A stretch of 64,000 bases of DNA from Parus major. Its lineage: Eukaryota; Chordata; Aves; Passeriformes; Paridae. The DNA lies in NCBI RefSeq assembly GCF_001522545.3, contig NC_031773.1:26857685-26921684 (forward strand), in the 5' to 3' direction. This document shows, in pieces, positions 27,201-40,376 of the stretch (position 1 is the stretch's first letter; each line of letters opens with the position of its first letter). Below the pieces are notes generated by a model, which did not search any database, was not told where the DNA came from, and saw nothing but the letters and a program-made list of their open reading frames with translations. Both the position numbers and the translations under genes were made by a program.

Positions 27201-28674
27201 ACTGGTAATTCAGGCTATGGGAGGGTATGAGAAAGCTTTCAAGAGATGAGATGAAATCTGGGAGATGTTTCAGGAGAGGGCATTCCAGGGGCTTTGTTCT
27301 TAAAGAAGATGCCTGCTAGTTCTACCTTTTGCTATAGCAGAGCATAGAACAAACTCCTGGGAAGCTACTTTAATCTAACATTAAATGACAGTTTTTCATC
27401 TTCAAACTACAGTTATTTAATATTTGTGGAAGTCTCAACTCATTCAAATGTGCCATAAACCATGTCCTTATAAAAATGGTTGTGTTTTGTTTGTTTTTTT
27501 TTAATACCCTATGTGGGAATGGCATGCTACTTGGTTCGTTCCTGAGTTGTGATATGCAAACTTCATGCCTTGGCTCCTTCCAGCGGTTCCATCTGAATGC
27601 AGGCTGGCTGGCTGGACTGCAAGAGAAGAGGCATCTGAGCAGAGTGGCCAGGAGCCCCCATGGTGTAGGTGGCCAGACTGCCAGAGCAAGACAAACTACA
27701 TCTGGAGGAGGGGCTGGACTCTGCTCGTACATGATGCCAAGTATTTCTTACATGGGATTGCTTCTATTCTTTCAAATTTGTTTCTCTTTCATTATGATGG
27801 TCTCATTCAGGCAAAATTAATCTTAACTTGTATGCAACTATTTCCAGTTTTGGGGTTTTGGGGGGAAATTGAGTGAAAGGGGATGCAAAGTTAGATACTC
27901 CAGGCCATGTGTATTTGCCTGACTTTTCCCCTCTGGTCTCAGTGGGTTCAGCCTTTCTCAAGGTTAGAGCGTAGTTATACCTTGAATTATATAGTTATAG
28001 CTTTGAATTTCCTGTGCTTTGAGCAACAGATAACCAACACTGTTCCAATGGCAGCTTTCCAGTAGTACCATGAAAGAAAAATTCCTTCAGGGTGAAAACT
28101 CTTCTGTAATCGTTGCCATGGAAACAGAGAACTGCATGATTATATGGATTAATATCTCAGCTACATGTAAATGTTCTGCAACCTTCTCTGCTTTATCATT
28201 TAGGAGAAACATTGATTCTCTAACCATTAGTGCTTTCAGCTCCATTATAGCTTAGATTTGGGCCAAACCTTTAATACAGACAAATAGCTATCTATTTAAA
28301 TAAATGGTTTGATTTCAGTCCTGCTGCCTGTTCATGAATTTAGTAGGCAAAATTGTTTTTCTGTTGTTGTTGCATAAGGTTCATTTTGTAGTTTAATTTA
28401 ATGTAATCAATGCTTCAAATACTGTACTAGTATCCAGGGGATATGACTACTTTTTTCCCCATCATTACCCCTGTGACATTTCTGGTAAAAAAGATTCCTC
28501 AAGAATATTCCAGAGAATCTGTAAGACAGGAGTTACAGTCAAATTGATCGTAATTGCCTCAATATGCTGCTTGTTATTACTGGAGGCAAATTATTCTAGT
28601 GCATTCTGGTCAGGTAGATGAGTCACCGTGCAGGGTTGGAATGTCAAATTCCTCTATCCAAGAGAGAATTAAAC

Positions 28675-28781
28675 TTTATTTATTTATTTATTTTTTTTTT
28701 AATGTCATGTTAAACTTGACTCAATGCCAACTGGTTTATCTTTAAGAAAAGTTAGTATTACACCAAATTTTTTTTTTTTTT
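28675..28781 (-). repeat. (TTTA)4 with poly-T, and a second T14 tract
   Basis: Four TTTA units (28675-28690) run into ten T (28691-28700). A separate T14 tract lies at 28768-28781. Read on the minus strand these are A-rich tails of the kind left by retroposition, but no element body was recognised next to them. Confidence 0.6.
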
Positions 28782-31700
28782 ATATTTTGTATAACTTCAT
28801 GGGTACTGGCAGCATAATTACTGATCTTTTAGATGTCCTCATTTCTGTGGAGTCACTAACATGAAATGTGACCTTCTAAAGATAATTTTAATCTGATCAA
28901 TTTCTGTGTAGAACAAGGTTTTAACAATATATTTTTATTTCATTCTGATGGAGGAATTTTCACTTTGTTCAATGGCAGTGTAAAACTATTTACACTGAAA
29001 GAAAAAAAAAATGCATAAAAAGATCACCTCTATTCTTATTTCTCATATCTAAGTTTTGCTTTATAATTGGATTTATTTATCTAAGCACTGTCTGGATTTA
29101 CACTGAAGATTGTGGTGTTTCCATTGGCCATGCCAGCTCTTGGCCTGCTCACCCCTCTTCAACCAGAGCCTAGTGAGTGACTCTTTGTGGTTTCGACAGT
29201 TTGGTGCATAAGTTGGGTTGAAGTTGAAAGAAATTGCTTCATGAATATTATGATATTAGTGAGATATTAGTTTATTTTGCTTTGCTGGTAACTGAAACAT
29301 ATCTTAAGTCCTGTTATACTTATTAGTTCTAATATTCATCCTGTTTTTAAGTTTTACTGTGGAAAGACCAAAAGGACTGTCTTTTGTGTTTGAAGTGACA
29401 TTTTGTAATTAAAAATTTATTCTCTTGTAAAGATGTGACTGTGGATGGAAGTTAATGTCTACAGAGAAAGTAGTCTGGAACAGACAACAAGCTCTTTTTT
29501 ATCTTGAGAACAATACATATGGTAATGGACTGTACACAGAGCACAATGACTTTAGTGTGAGGGTGCAGATGTGTAGATGTATCTCCAGATACCTCTGTAC
29601 ATCTGGATATGAATTATAGATACATAGTTCTTAGTTAATAATGTTCATTATTTGTAATGATGTTGTAGTTTGTACTTCAAATGTTAGGTACATTTTCATG
29701 AGCTAAGAATTCATGTTGCCACTCATACATGTGTATTGAAGTATGCATGTTGTATGAAAATTGCATGCTTATTGCTTCCAGATGCTGTGCAGCTTTAAGG
29801 CAATGTCAGTACTGCCAGCCAGAGCATCTCCATTTTCAATTGTGGTGACTCTACTGAGGCAGGGTGGGTGCCAAAAAAAGTCAGTGTCTATATGCTGAGA
29901 CCACATTGAGATAATGTTCAAAATTTCAATGGGCTTTATAGGTAAAGAAGACATCTTAAATTCTGTGTGGTTAGACTTGCTGCTAATCTGAAATTGTGTA
30001 TGCAGGTCCTCTAATGAACACAAAAAGATGAGCATTTGAATATTACCAATGGAATTAGCCAAAAGTCTGATACCAAAGAAAACTATGAGCTTTTAAATGG
30101 AAGAAAAAATAAGTTTCACAAATTTTATCTAGACATTTAGACTCAAGATGCTACCAGTGCTCAGTTAGAATCACAAACTGTTAACCACAGCATTTTTGGA
30201 ATACTGGTTCTGCCTAATATGGAAATGTTTAGGAGTAATATTCAGTCTTCATACCTCTTGCTGGAAATAACCTTAGGAACTCTTGCCTTGTAACTGTACT
30301 ATGCTAATCAAGAGAACTATGTTCAGCTGCTTGTCCTGCTAACTTGGAAGAAGGGTTTCTTGCTGGGGCATGCAGAAACAATCCTGAGCATAGTTCAGGT
30401 GTTAATATGATCCCAAACCATTTCCCAGGAGAGAGTTTGTGTCTGCTGGGCTCTGTTGTGTAAGGTTGCAGTAGTGTGGATATGGGCTATGGCAGTGGAA
30501 CTCTATGTCAGGTAATATGGTTCAGAGCATCATTAATTTCTAAAGTAGACACAGCTGTATAACACAGATTAACTTGAAGAACATACCAAATTTTTAAAAA
30601 TTCCAAGTATTGTGTGCATTGGCCAGATATTTAGCAGAAGTGACACGTATACGAAGGTCTTTAAAATCTGTCATTATTATTTTCCATCCCTCAGAACAAT
30701 ATGTTTAATTTTCTCTTCTTACACTCTGGAAAATTTTTATTGGTAACTAGGCTCTGTATTATTCTACAGAAGGCATTTCTTTGTGTTTGTTGGCTTATAA
30801 ATGCATATGCAATATAATGGGCCATCTGTGATTGCTTTAAGTTAATGGCTGAGACTGAGAAATATTTTCTGTATTCATAGACAAAATTCCTGAGCCTGGG
30901 TGAGTGTGGATTTATCTGTGCCAACAACCTGCTAATCACATTTTTCTTTGGGAGTTTGTTCTGAAGCTGAAGAGAGTTGTAGTGACTCACTGTTGATTGA
31001 CAGATGACACTAGAACTTGATCTTTTACCAAGGCAGATCTTCTTATGAATAAGAGAACTTGTTTTCTGATTCAAGAGGAAGAAGGGGTTTTGAGAAAGAA
31101 AGTTTCTGAGTTGTACTTGTGCTTCTGACCTAATCACCTCTTTAATTACTCAGCGACACTGCTGAAGTGATTTACAGGCTCATGGCAAATAACAGTGTGG
31201 TATCAAAGCCTGCAACAAACTCAAATCTATATCACACCAACAGTCATGTCCACAAATTGAGATGAGTAGTAGAGTTCTAGTACCTGGAGAACTGCAGTGC
31301 ATACCAGGAAACACTTGAAGAGTTGTCCTTCATGAGAAAAAGATGTGATAGTTGATTTAAGAGACCCCATCCAAGGACAAACAGGAGAGCATAGTAGATC
31401 TAGCTATACTGATTATGTCACTTTCAGTATTTAGATTCAGTGTGTTTGTTGGCCAAGCATACACTCTGCATTTGTAAGAAGGCAAAATGGCACATCCCTA
31501 GCTATGAGGAAAAAGGAATGGCCACCTTCTCATCTGCATGGACCAGATCTCTGTTTTCATCACAGTCTGAGTGAGAGACTACAACAAGCATCCTTAATAT
31601 TCTCCAGCTCAAGTGGAGTGTAATTCACTGACCACTGGCCGGATATAAGATTTTTTTTCTGGATAAAATTGGGTTGCTCTTAGTTATTTAATTCCACTTG

Positions 31701-34277
31701 AATTTCTTGTTCTTCCCTCCTCACCCACACTGGCCCCTTCCCCCCTTCCCTCAGTTCTCTAATTCAGAAATTCAGAAATTTATTTCAAGGTCTGTTATTT
31801 ATTTTGCTTACTATTCTGGAAATGTATGGCTCCTAGAGCTACAGGTGGTGATCCTTTTGATTTAGGAAGTTGTCATCCTTGTTTTGGGAAAAAAAATTCA
31901 GTACAAACTAAATCCCATGGAAACTCAGGACAATATAGGTGCATAACAGCAGGTGCCTTTTCCACTGTCAGAAACATTACTGTTAGCAGTCATAAACCTG
32001 CATGACCTAAGTTTAAATTCACTTAATTGGGTTAATTGCGAAGGAGACAGTCTAGGAGAATGATGCTCAACAATAGCGGCAAAATATGCCTGTGCTTCTG
32101 AAAAAATTATTGAGCAATTAACCAACAATTTCTTCCATGCTACCACACTGATGAACTGTCAACAATGCACCTAGATAGTGTAAGTATGCTGCAATTATAA
32201 TTTTGCACAGAGCACAGATCTAAGTAGTTTTAGAAATGGTACCATAAAATTAAAACATTAGTTTGTTACGAAAGGATGTCTTTTAGCCAAAGCAGATTGG
32301 CATTGTTTTTGCCATGAGCCAACACTTCTGTTTTGTCATCTCCAGGATAGTAACTGCATTAACTGGGACAGAGCCACACAGAGGTCTTGGTGGCATACTC
32401 CAGTATAAAAGAGAAAACAAGTACTGTTAAGTCGGCACAATTTTGCCTAAGAAAAATTAGGGGGAAGCTACAAATACACATTTTCAGATAACAAGCTTCC
32501 AGGCTTTGTCATTAGTTCATGCAAACCTCACCCACTAACAGACACCTCTCCTTTGTGTATCTGTGGAGTGATTTTGTTCTTTTTTCCTGTTCAGTTCAGG
32601 GTGAATAATTCCCATATCCCATTAAACTCTTCACCTGTGTCATTAATCCTAAAACTTAGATGTTCATTTGAAAACAGTGTCAGTATACAAGTATCATAAA
32701 GTAGGTCACATTAACTTTTACACATTTTTAGGATGAAATGATATTCTGAATAAATGACCTTGAAGCATATGTTTGAGCAAAAACTATTCAGAAAGGCCTA
32801 ATGTAGCTGATACTAAAGTAAAAAATGAATTTTTGGTCTTGGTGTAATTGTTCCAGAATGTAAGATTTATTTTAAGGGAAAGCACTATCACTTAGAACAG
32901 GTGAAAGACTAGGTGTGCTCATGGAGAATCCCTCAAGGTCCTTAAAGTAAGCCATTTGCTCACAACAGATAGTGGATGAAGAATTAAAAAGGATGGTAGA
33001 GGCAAAGAGGATAAAAAAAACCACAGGCAACAATGATGGATGTTCTTAGTGTATTAGTTCCTGTTAATTTCATCACCAGTTGTACTAGATACTTCTTTAT
33101 AGGTGAAGTGTCAATATTTCATTATTTTGTGAACTGGCTGATGTTTATTGTGCCTTGCAAAGAGGTGTCATAATAAACCTCAGCCTTGCTTTGCATTTAA
33201 TTTGCATTTATTGGTGTTCCTGCAGAGCTAAATGTTGTAGTAAAGTGGAACATTAGATTACCTAATTAAGTATTTCAGAGGGATATGTGCTAAAAATAAA
33301 ACTTTTAAGCAGTAGCAGTTGGCTTTTCTTAGTAGTTCTATATGTGTAAAATATAGAAGACAACTTCAAGCCTATACTTGAATAGGATTTATTTTAGTAG
33401 TGTTACTTACAGTCTGCATCATCAGGGGGATTTTTCCAGTTATTTATTTCAGAACTGGATCAAGCCCAAAAAATGACTGTACCACTTACAATCTCCCAAC
33501 ACTTTCATTGTCAATTATCTCATTTTTTATGTGGCCTTCAGTCCTTAGTGGCAGTGGTTAACCCTTCCAGAGATACGATTTTCCAGTGTGTTGCATGCAG
33601 CAGTCATGGCACCGCATGGCTCTCAGAGGACTCTGCGACATTTGTTTTCCAGCAGTGATAAAACTGTCCATTGTAGTTTTGCTGACAATCAGCAGTGTGA
33701 TTGTGGATTTATCTGGTACTGTAGAAATGTGTGACACATTGACAGCTGCAAAAATAATTTAATTTTGGTTCAATACAAGTATACAGCTAAGTCCTTAGTA
33801 ATAAAGCAACATTTATAAAGTCAATATTATGATGACTTAATGCATCCACAACAGTGTAATTCATGTTTCTTGGAAATTAATGATGACGCAAAAATTCTAT
33901 CACATGAGAAAATTATAAGATGCAGGTAGATGAATATGACTAATGCTTTTCTAGGTTGAATACAACTTGAAGTTTGGTATTGAATCCTGTGAAAATGTGG
34001 TTGTTTCCTTCATCAATTCAAAGCTTCATTAATTGCATTTAATACTCCATAAATCTATTAAATGAAAGAGCCTTTGGATTTCCTTAACAGAGAGGAAATA
34101 TGATGTGTTGTGGGTGGAAATGTTACTAATACTTTAATAGCAGTAATCCTAAAGTTATCGTGAAATGTAAGTAATTGAATCAGCACTGTTAAACCTGAAG
34201 AGTTTTTGTACATGTATGGGATTATGTTCGTGTTAACATGTGAAATTGTGAATTAGAAAAAGGAGACCTTTTAGCTC

Positions 34278-34340
34278 CACGGAATCACAGAATATTTCAA
34301 GTTAGGAATTATCTAATCCAGCTCTCTCTACAGCTATGTG
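34278..34340 (-). mobile_element. Short CR1-type 3'-terminal fragment, reverse orientation
   Basis: GGAATCACAGAAT followed by a diverged AAGTTAGGAATTATCTAATCCAGCTC resembles the reverse complement of the avian CR1 3' terminus (normally AATCACAGAATCA..GGTTGGAA..ATCTAGTCCAACC). The match is short and degraded. The right boundary is uncertain. Confidence 0.5.
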
Positions 34341-34757
34341 AAAGCCTATATAGCCTTATGAGAAGTCTCCAATTTCATTTATTAATCATATGAAATAATA
34401 AATACAAATTTTATTACGAATTTTTGTTAGTGTTTCGTTTATTTCTTGCACATACATTCCAAAGCAAAAGAATTTTTTTCACTACTGTGAAAGATCTGAA
34501 GGCATATAGCTCATGCAAAAATATTTTGTGGTCTAGCAAAAACACCTCGCAGTGACATAAGAAGCTCAATTTCTTTAGTTTAAGAAGAGCAGTTCAGATT
34601 TGACTTGATCAAAGGTTGTGAATACCTGCAATGGGAAGAGAAAGCTACTGTTAGAGAGCCCTGTAATTTGACAAAGTGCAGCAGGACTGTAAAGCTGGAA
34701 TTTGAAAATGCAAGAAATACCAGTAAAGTAAAATGTATTTTTTTTAAAGAGAAAATG

Positions 34758-34790
34758 ATTAATTTTATTAATTATTTTATTAATTATTTT
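34758..34790. repeat. 12-mer AT tandem repeat with TAATTA cores
   Basis: Two identical copies of ATTAATTATTTT (34767-34778 and 34779-34790) follow a 9 bp partial copy (34758-34766). Each full unit holds a TAATTA homeodomain-type core. The array is short and probably arose by replication slippage. Confidence 0.8.
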
Positions 34791-34904
34791 TAGTAACTAT
34801 TAGATTAACCTTAAACAAGATGGAGTATTTCTTAAAAGCTGTGTGTTAGTGCTCTCAGAAGTTATGAGACTTTCATGCAGTAATTACTGATGATGGTTGG
34901 TGGT

Positions 34905-34951
34905 ATGCATTATACATGCATTATACTGTTACTATGCATTAAACTGTTACT
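34905..34951. repeat. 18 bp tandem duplication
   Basis: ATGCATTATACTGTTACT (34916-34933) is followed directly by ATGCATTAAACTGTTACT (34934-34951), which differs at one base. A further partial unit (ATGCATTATAC) precedes them at 34905-34915. Looks like a recent local duplication; no function is suggested by the sequence. Confidence 0.85.
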
Positions 34952-36383
34952 GTGGCTGTTTTGGTCATAGAGTCTTTTTCAAGTGCATGTCCCAATGGTC
35001 CTGTCATTCCTCTGTTTTGTTGTTATGGAAAACTAAAAGTATAATTTGTGGTTTAGTGGCCTTAAGTGTTAACTACAGCGTATATCAGCAAGAATCCCTT
35101 TCTCTGGCATATATGGCTTTTCATAGTATATTATGGCAGTTTATGGGCAAAGCAAATTACAGTAGTAGTACAGCAGTAGTACTCAGCTTCATAACTGAGA
35201 TATACAGGCAAAAGAGCTAAACTTGGATTTGTGGTAATGTTAGTCCAAACAGAAAACCACTTTCGGAAAACCCAATTTATCAGAATCATTAACTGTATAT
35301 AAAAGATTTAATGTAATCTTTGTAATTAATTTAATCTATACTATATGAAAACAAACCTAATACGCAACAGCCTATATTTTTTTAAGTGAAGTATTTTAAA
35401 ATCCATCATAATGTTGTCTTACTTTGCAACATTTTCATTGTTTATTTATTATAGAGTGATATGATTGGTTTCTTTCTGTACGACATTGCTGTGAAGTGTA
35501 ATAAATATTGGCAAAAGCTCTAAGATCCTTAGATGACAGTGACTACAGAAGTATAGAGATTCAGTATTAGGTAGAGGTACAGCTCAAAAGTCATATGGAG
35601 AGAGATTTTTCATCCAAGATTGTTCAGGAAACCACATTATTAAAACAATTTCCCATTTTTCTTTCTATTGGCAATTTTCCAGTAGTTAAACAAACAGTGA
35701 CAGTATGCAACATCCTCAGCATAGTACAATTCGTGTGACACAGCAAATACCAGAATAAAAGTAGATTCTTTCAGAGTAGCCAGAGAAACCTCTAATCATA
35801 TTATTTAGTGTTGTTCTTGGTGTGATGTTACGTTAACAATGAGTTGTAGCAGCTCATGAGAAGTTTTCAAAATAGAATCAGGTGAATTAATGAATTTCAC
35901 CTAAATTCTTGTGAGAACATCAGAGTTCTTTAGACTTCAGCCACCTAATTCAGTAATCTAATAAGCAAGGAAAAAGCCATTATACTATAAAAATTACTAA
36001 ACTACATGCATCCAAATCAGGTTACTCTTATGTTCATTATGAATTTACTTGACTGAATAAAAATGTCTTCTCCAGTGTTCATTTATATCCAGTTTTCCAT
36101 GCCTATTAAATATTTCCGTGTGCTTGATTGCTTGAGAGCAGCAGTCAAGTACCTTCAGATCTGTATTCCCTTTCCTTTTAGACATAACCTTGCTCATTAA
36201 ATTTAATCTCTTGAGAATAATATTCCATAAACAGGTTGGAAACAAATTATGTTAACTCTTTGGAAATGTTGTGAAGCATTTTTACCCTGTCTAACTGGGG
36301 AAGTGAGAAAAGATTTCTTCGAGTTATACACTGATTCCTTTCCATAGTTAGTTCCCTTAGATGATTTTATCTTCCTCTTAAAG

Positions 36384-36440
36384 GCAAAAGAGTTGTGTCA
36401 GCTGAGTCTCAAAGGCAAAGAATTCTCTTTTTGGTAGAAG
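36384..36440 (+). other. Candidate 57 bp cassette exon (speculative)
   Basis: A pyrimidine-rich acceptor (ATTTTATCTTCCTCTTAAAG, ending at 36383) and a strong donor (GTAGAAG followed by GTGAGA at 36441) enclose 57 bp, an exact multiple of three. One frame (starting at the third base) is open through the whole segment. An open frame over 57 bp is common by chance, the AG is preceded by A rather than C or T, and the implied peptide matches nothing I know. Recorded because the donor is good. Confidence 0.15.
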
Positions 36441-38963
36441 GTGAGAAAATCTGGACAGTGTCCATATGTATGGAGCCATTGCTGCTGTCTTTCCCTTGCT
36501 TGTGGCAGCCCTCCTCCTCTGCAGTTCTGTGCTCAGGCCTTGGGAAGTGTGGGGAGGTCTGGCATGTTTTCATGATGGCTCAGAATGCTTCCTTAAGTAT
36601 TTTGCTCATACTCATCTAACCCAATTGAGGCATCTAAAAGGTAGATATTTATGTCTGAGTTAATCAGTCAGGAGGAGCAGACATATTTCCATAATGATTC
36701 ACTTAACCCAGTTTTCTCTGAACATGAAGTGAATGTAAGTGCCTAAGACCCATGTATTTAAAAAAAAAAAAAATAAAGACTAGGTTAGAGGAATTCATAC
36801 CTTTTTTCACTTTAATGTTTTGAAATAATCTCAAGCTACCCAATGTGCCAATGCATAACAGTATTTGCATTACCTGAGTTTAGCCCAGGTTTGCCATAAA
36901 AGAGGGCTGGGTGATACTCTTAACTCCTCACTCATGGTGAAAGGGAGAGAGACTATGTCAGAGTGTGATTTAGGCCAAGAAACTGAATAGGAAATACCCT
37001 TTCTCCAGAACAAGGATTCTGAAGGAAATAAGCTGGTTGTAGGAGGTGATAAATGTGCTTAAATAGTCCAATGCATTACTTAAACCATTCAGTTTATTCA
37101 GACAATTTATTAGGCTGAAAGCATGCAGAAAGGCCTGTGGAGTGTAGTTCTGCAATGCTAAGTGAGGCCTGAAGCAGGTGTGCCTGGAAAGCTGAAAACA
37201 CACTTTTGCTGATGTCTAGGTACATCTATACACATCTGAAAGATCATTTCATAATTGTGCCCATATTGAAAGAACTTTTAGATGGATTTGGTTGTGCTTT
37301 TAATTCTGAAGTGGAATGTAGAAGATTTTCACACAAAAAAGAATTGCTCCATTTGTTCCCCCATCTCACTAAAAAAACTTGAACCATCCAACCAACCCAG
37401 AACATTTTTTTTTTTTAATGTCTGCTGCAGTACAATGAAATTTAGAATTGTAAGTACATGAAAATGAAATAGAAAAATAAATATGTTTAATACACTCTTA
37501 ACATTCAGGAACTATTCAATATGAGTGTTCATTAAATGAAGAACAGATATTAATATTGTGGCTATTTGAAAAATGTTTCTGAAATGGTGTGCTGAAAGTA
37601 AACACAAATAGAGTAGACATTTGTGCACAGTGATCTTGCATACCAGACCTGTTTCAGCATTCAAAATTTAATGTAGGCTGTCTTTTCTCTTTTCCCCCAG
37701 TCAAAACTATGTTATTTCTTTTTAAAATAATAAAATTCAATTCCTGGGGCTCAAACACAATGCAAAATGTTCTTTAGGTAAAACACAGGTCCAAGTATTA
37801 GATGCACACTCTTTATGCTTTAACATTTAAAACCTATTCTGAATTATGAATCTGAGGCTAATTTTATAACAATAAGGCATAAGAACCAAATATCATATCA
37901 TCAAATATCTTCGGTTTTTATGTGACACAAAACAATATGTTGGCAGAAATATTATTAGAAATGGCTGAGAACATAAGGGACAAAGAAAGATCTCTGAAGA
38001 GATAATATTTCCCACTCCTTTTTTGTATTATTATTGATGTTGGTCCTCTTTTAGGACTTATTTGATAAGCGTTTCAGAGTATGTCAATTTGTGCAGCCTG
38101 ATATTAGTTCGTGATAAACTCTTAAGATTTTTAATCCAGATCAGCAGGTAGATGGCAAACCTGGATTCACCTCTCATCACACACAAGAACGATCTTAGCA
38201 GGTCAGTTGTAGAGCTCTTTCTGTAGGCAGAACTGTAACTATCTCATGTTCCACACTGAAGGCTGGAGGAGGAGAGCTTCATTAGGATTCTCTCTTCTGC
38301 TTCTGGATGTGTGAAGAACAGCTTTCACCAGACTACTGAAGTACTTCTGAAATAAAGAGCTGAGCTACAGGTGGGTAATGCTTGCTTTGTAGGTGAGCAT
38401 TAGGAAATTAGTGAAGGAGGAGAGTGATGTCATAAATCAGCTTCTGCTGGTATTTCACATTTTAAATTGATTTTCCAAATAAAAGCCAGTGTTTAAACTT
38501 TGTAACTGAAATACTTAACCTCATAATGGTGTAAGCGTGCAGTCACAGTTTTCCTATTTCCTAAATTGATATTATTATAAAAGTCAAGTAAATGTATAAT
38601 TCTATTTTAAACCTTTCAAAGCAAGTTCATTATCATTCCATGAATTCAGAACAATTAAGCAGTTTGAACTTTATTTTTTTTTTTTCATAGTAAGACCCTA
38701 AATGAGAAACTCTAGCCTTTGAACCCTGTGTTCAGATAAATCCCGTGAAGAATTTCCTACTTGCACATGCCTTTATGTCAGTTTTCCACGTTGAATCTTT
38801 GATAATTGCTTGAGAATGAGAACAAAGATACCACTATGTTCATGTGAGTCACATGTTTGTAAATGATGAGCTGCCAGTGCCAGTGATGGCTTTGTTCTAT
38901 GTTGATTAGGCCATGTTGCCGTGCTGTGCAGCTTGTTCTGAATGTGTTCAGTGGTTCAGAGCA

Positions 38964-39083
38964 GCGCGGTGTGAAGGGGAGGCTCCTGCCCGCACAGCAG
39001 ACCTCGTGCATGGGGGCTGCCTGTGGCTTGCCGTGCAGAGAGCTCTGCAGGAAAACGCAGCGTTGGATCTTTAAGCTCGAGCG
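38964..39083. other. CpG-rich patch within AT-rich intron
   Basis: Nine CpG dinucleotides occur within about 120 bp, while the surrounding kilobases have almost none. GC content is also locally raised from about 38940 to 39090. Overlapping open frames on both strands here follow from composition. It may be a small orphan CpG cluster, an enhancer, or the remnant of a GC-rich insertion. Confidence 0.45.
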
Positions 39084-40352
39084 TGCTAAATGTTTGATTT
39101 TTGGCTTGCTGTTCATGGTGTTGCCAATCACCTTGCTGTGCTGTTTCAGGGCAATTCACCAACTCAGTTTTGGACATCCAGGCGTTGGGAGTCTGGAATG
39201 TTCTTCCACCACAATCTGCAGCTTCAGTGCTGTCCATTTCTCCTCACTGCCATTCCTTCTCTGTTTTTTTGACTGAAGATTTCACTTAATGCAAAAGGAC
39301 ATATGACTAGTGGTGTTAGCAGTAAGAAGTACTTCCGCTCTACCAATCCTTGCTGGCTGGCTTTCTTTTACATTGTGTGGTTATTGAGGTTTAAAATGTG
39401 ATTCGACTAAGAAAGATGATCGGGATTTTTTCTGTGTGACCTGGTAAAACATTTCCTTACAGTTTTTCTGTGTGTATAAAAGGCTGCTGTGCTGGTACTG
39501 AAGTTACCATTTTGGATGTACTTGATTTAATTTTTTTTTTTTTAATTTCAAGTATAAGGTGAACAGAGATTACCTGCATGAAAAATTATTTTAGTAATTT
39601 TTCACATAGCAGAAAAGTTTTCATGTGAGAGTTTTGAACTATTTATTTGTGGAGTGCTTTGAAATTCTACTGAGAATGCAGTAATGTAAGTATGTAAGCA
39701 TGGTTACATATTATAAAAAATACTGTATGCATAAAAATGCTGCTTTATTAGAAATACTTTGTCAGAAAATTGACTGGCATTTTTGAGGAAAAAAATGAGA
39801 AGAAATAGCTATGTAACATTGTGTCTTTTCAGAGCTCTTGCAGTCTGCTTTTTATCTGGGTGTTTTTATGTGATTTTATTAGCATGTAAATTCTAGTCTT
39901 TCAACTTGATGGTCCAGAGTTTCAAGACAATGAAGAATCGCTTTAAAAAAAAAAAAAAATCACAGAATTTAAAGTTATTATTTGAAATCTCAATTGAATT
40001 TTTACCGATATAGAGTAGTGTTTTGCTATGAAATGAGAAAAGGTAAAATGTTATTTTTGTGAAAGTATTTTCTATTTTTTTCCTTACTGTGCTTTTTGGA
40101 ATTTTCCTCTTGAAATCTAAAATAAAATTAGCAGTGGTTGAGGGTTTATTTGGCTAATATAGTAAATATTGTGTGCTGTTAAAACTGTTCAAGAGTCGAG
40201 TTTAAAAACAAATAATGCATGTGCAATACATTGTAATACAACTGTAAAAAGTTGCTTATAACAGAGTAATACATTTTTCCTCATCAGTAGTGTGCAGAAT
40301 GAACAAAAGGCTCCCATTTTACCAAAATAAGTGCCAGTTACATCAGATTAAA

Positions 40353-40376
40353 TATTATGTACAAATGTACATAATA
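40353..40376. repeat. Inverted repeat, 10 bp perfect arms
   Basis: TATTATGTAC (40353-40362), spacer AAAT, and its exact complement GTACATAATA (40367-40376). A second AT-rich inverted repeat, AATGGTTT/AAACCATT with a 3 bp spacer, lies nearby at 40729-40747. Confidence 0.65.

Larger units (their letters stand above)
15601..34277. other. Putative intron, AT-rich, no gene supported
   Basis: Nearly 19 kb of AT-rich DNA with only short, motif-free frames. Contents noted: a palindrome at 21190-21207, a (TTTA)4 plus poly-T tract at 28675-28700 and a T-run at 28768-28781. Isolated 3' splice-like sites (for example at 21494, 24537 and 27128) lack good partners. The stretch 33040-34260 is rich in ATTA/TAAT and TTTGCAT cores and free of recognisable repeats, which makes it a candidate conserved non-coding region. 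Confidence 0.5.
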
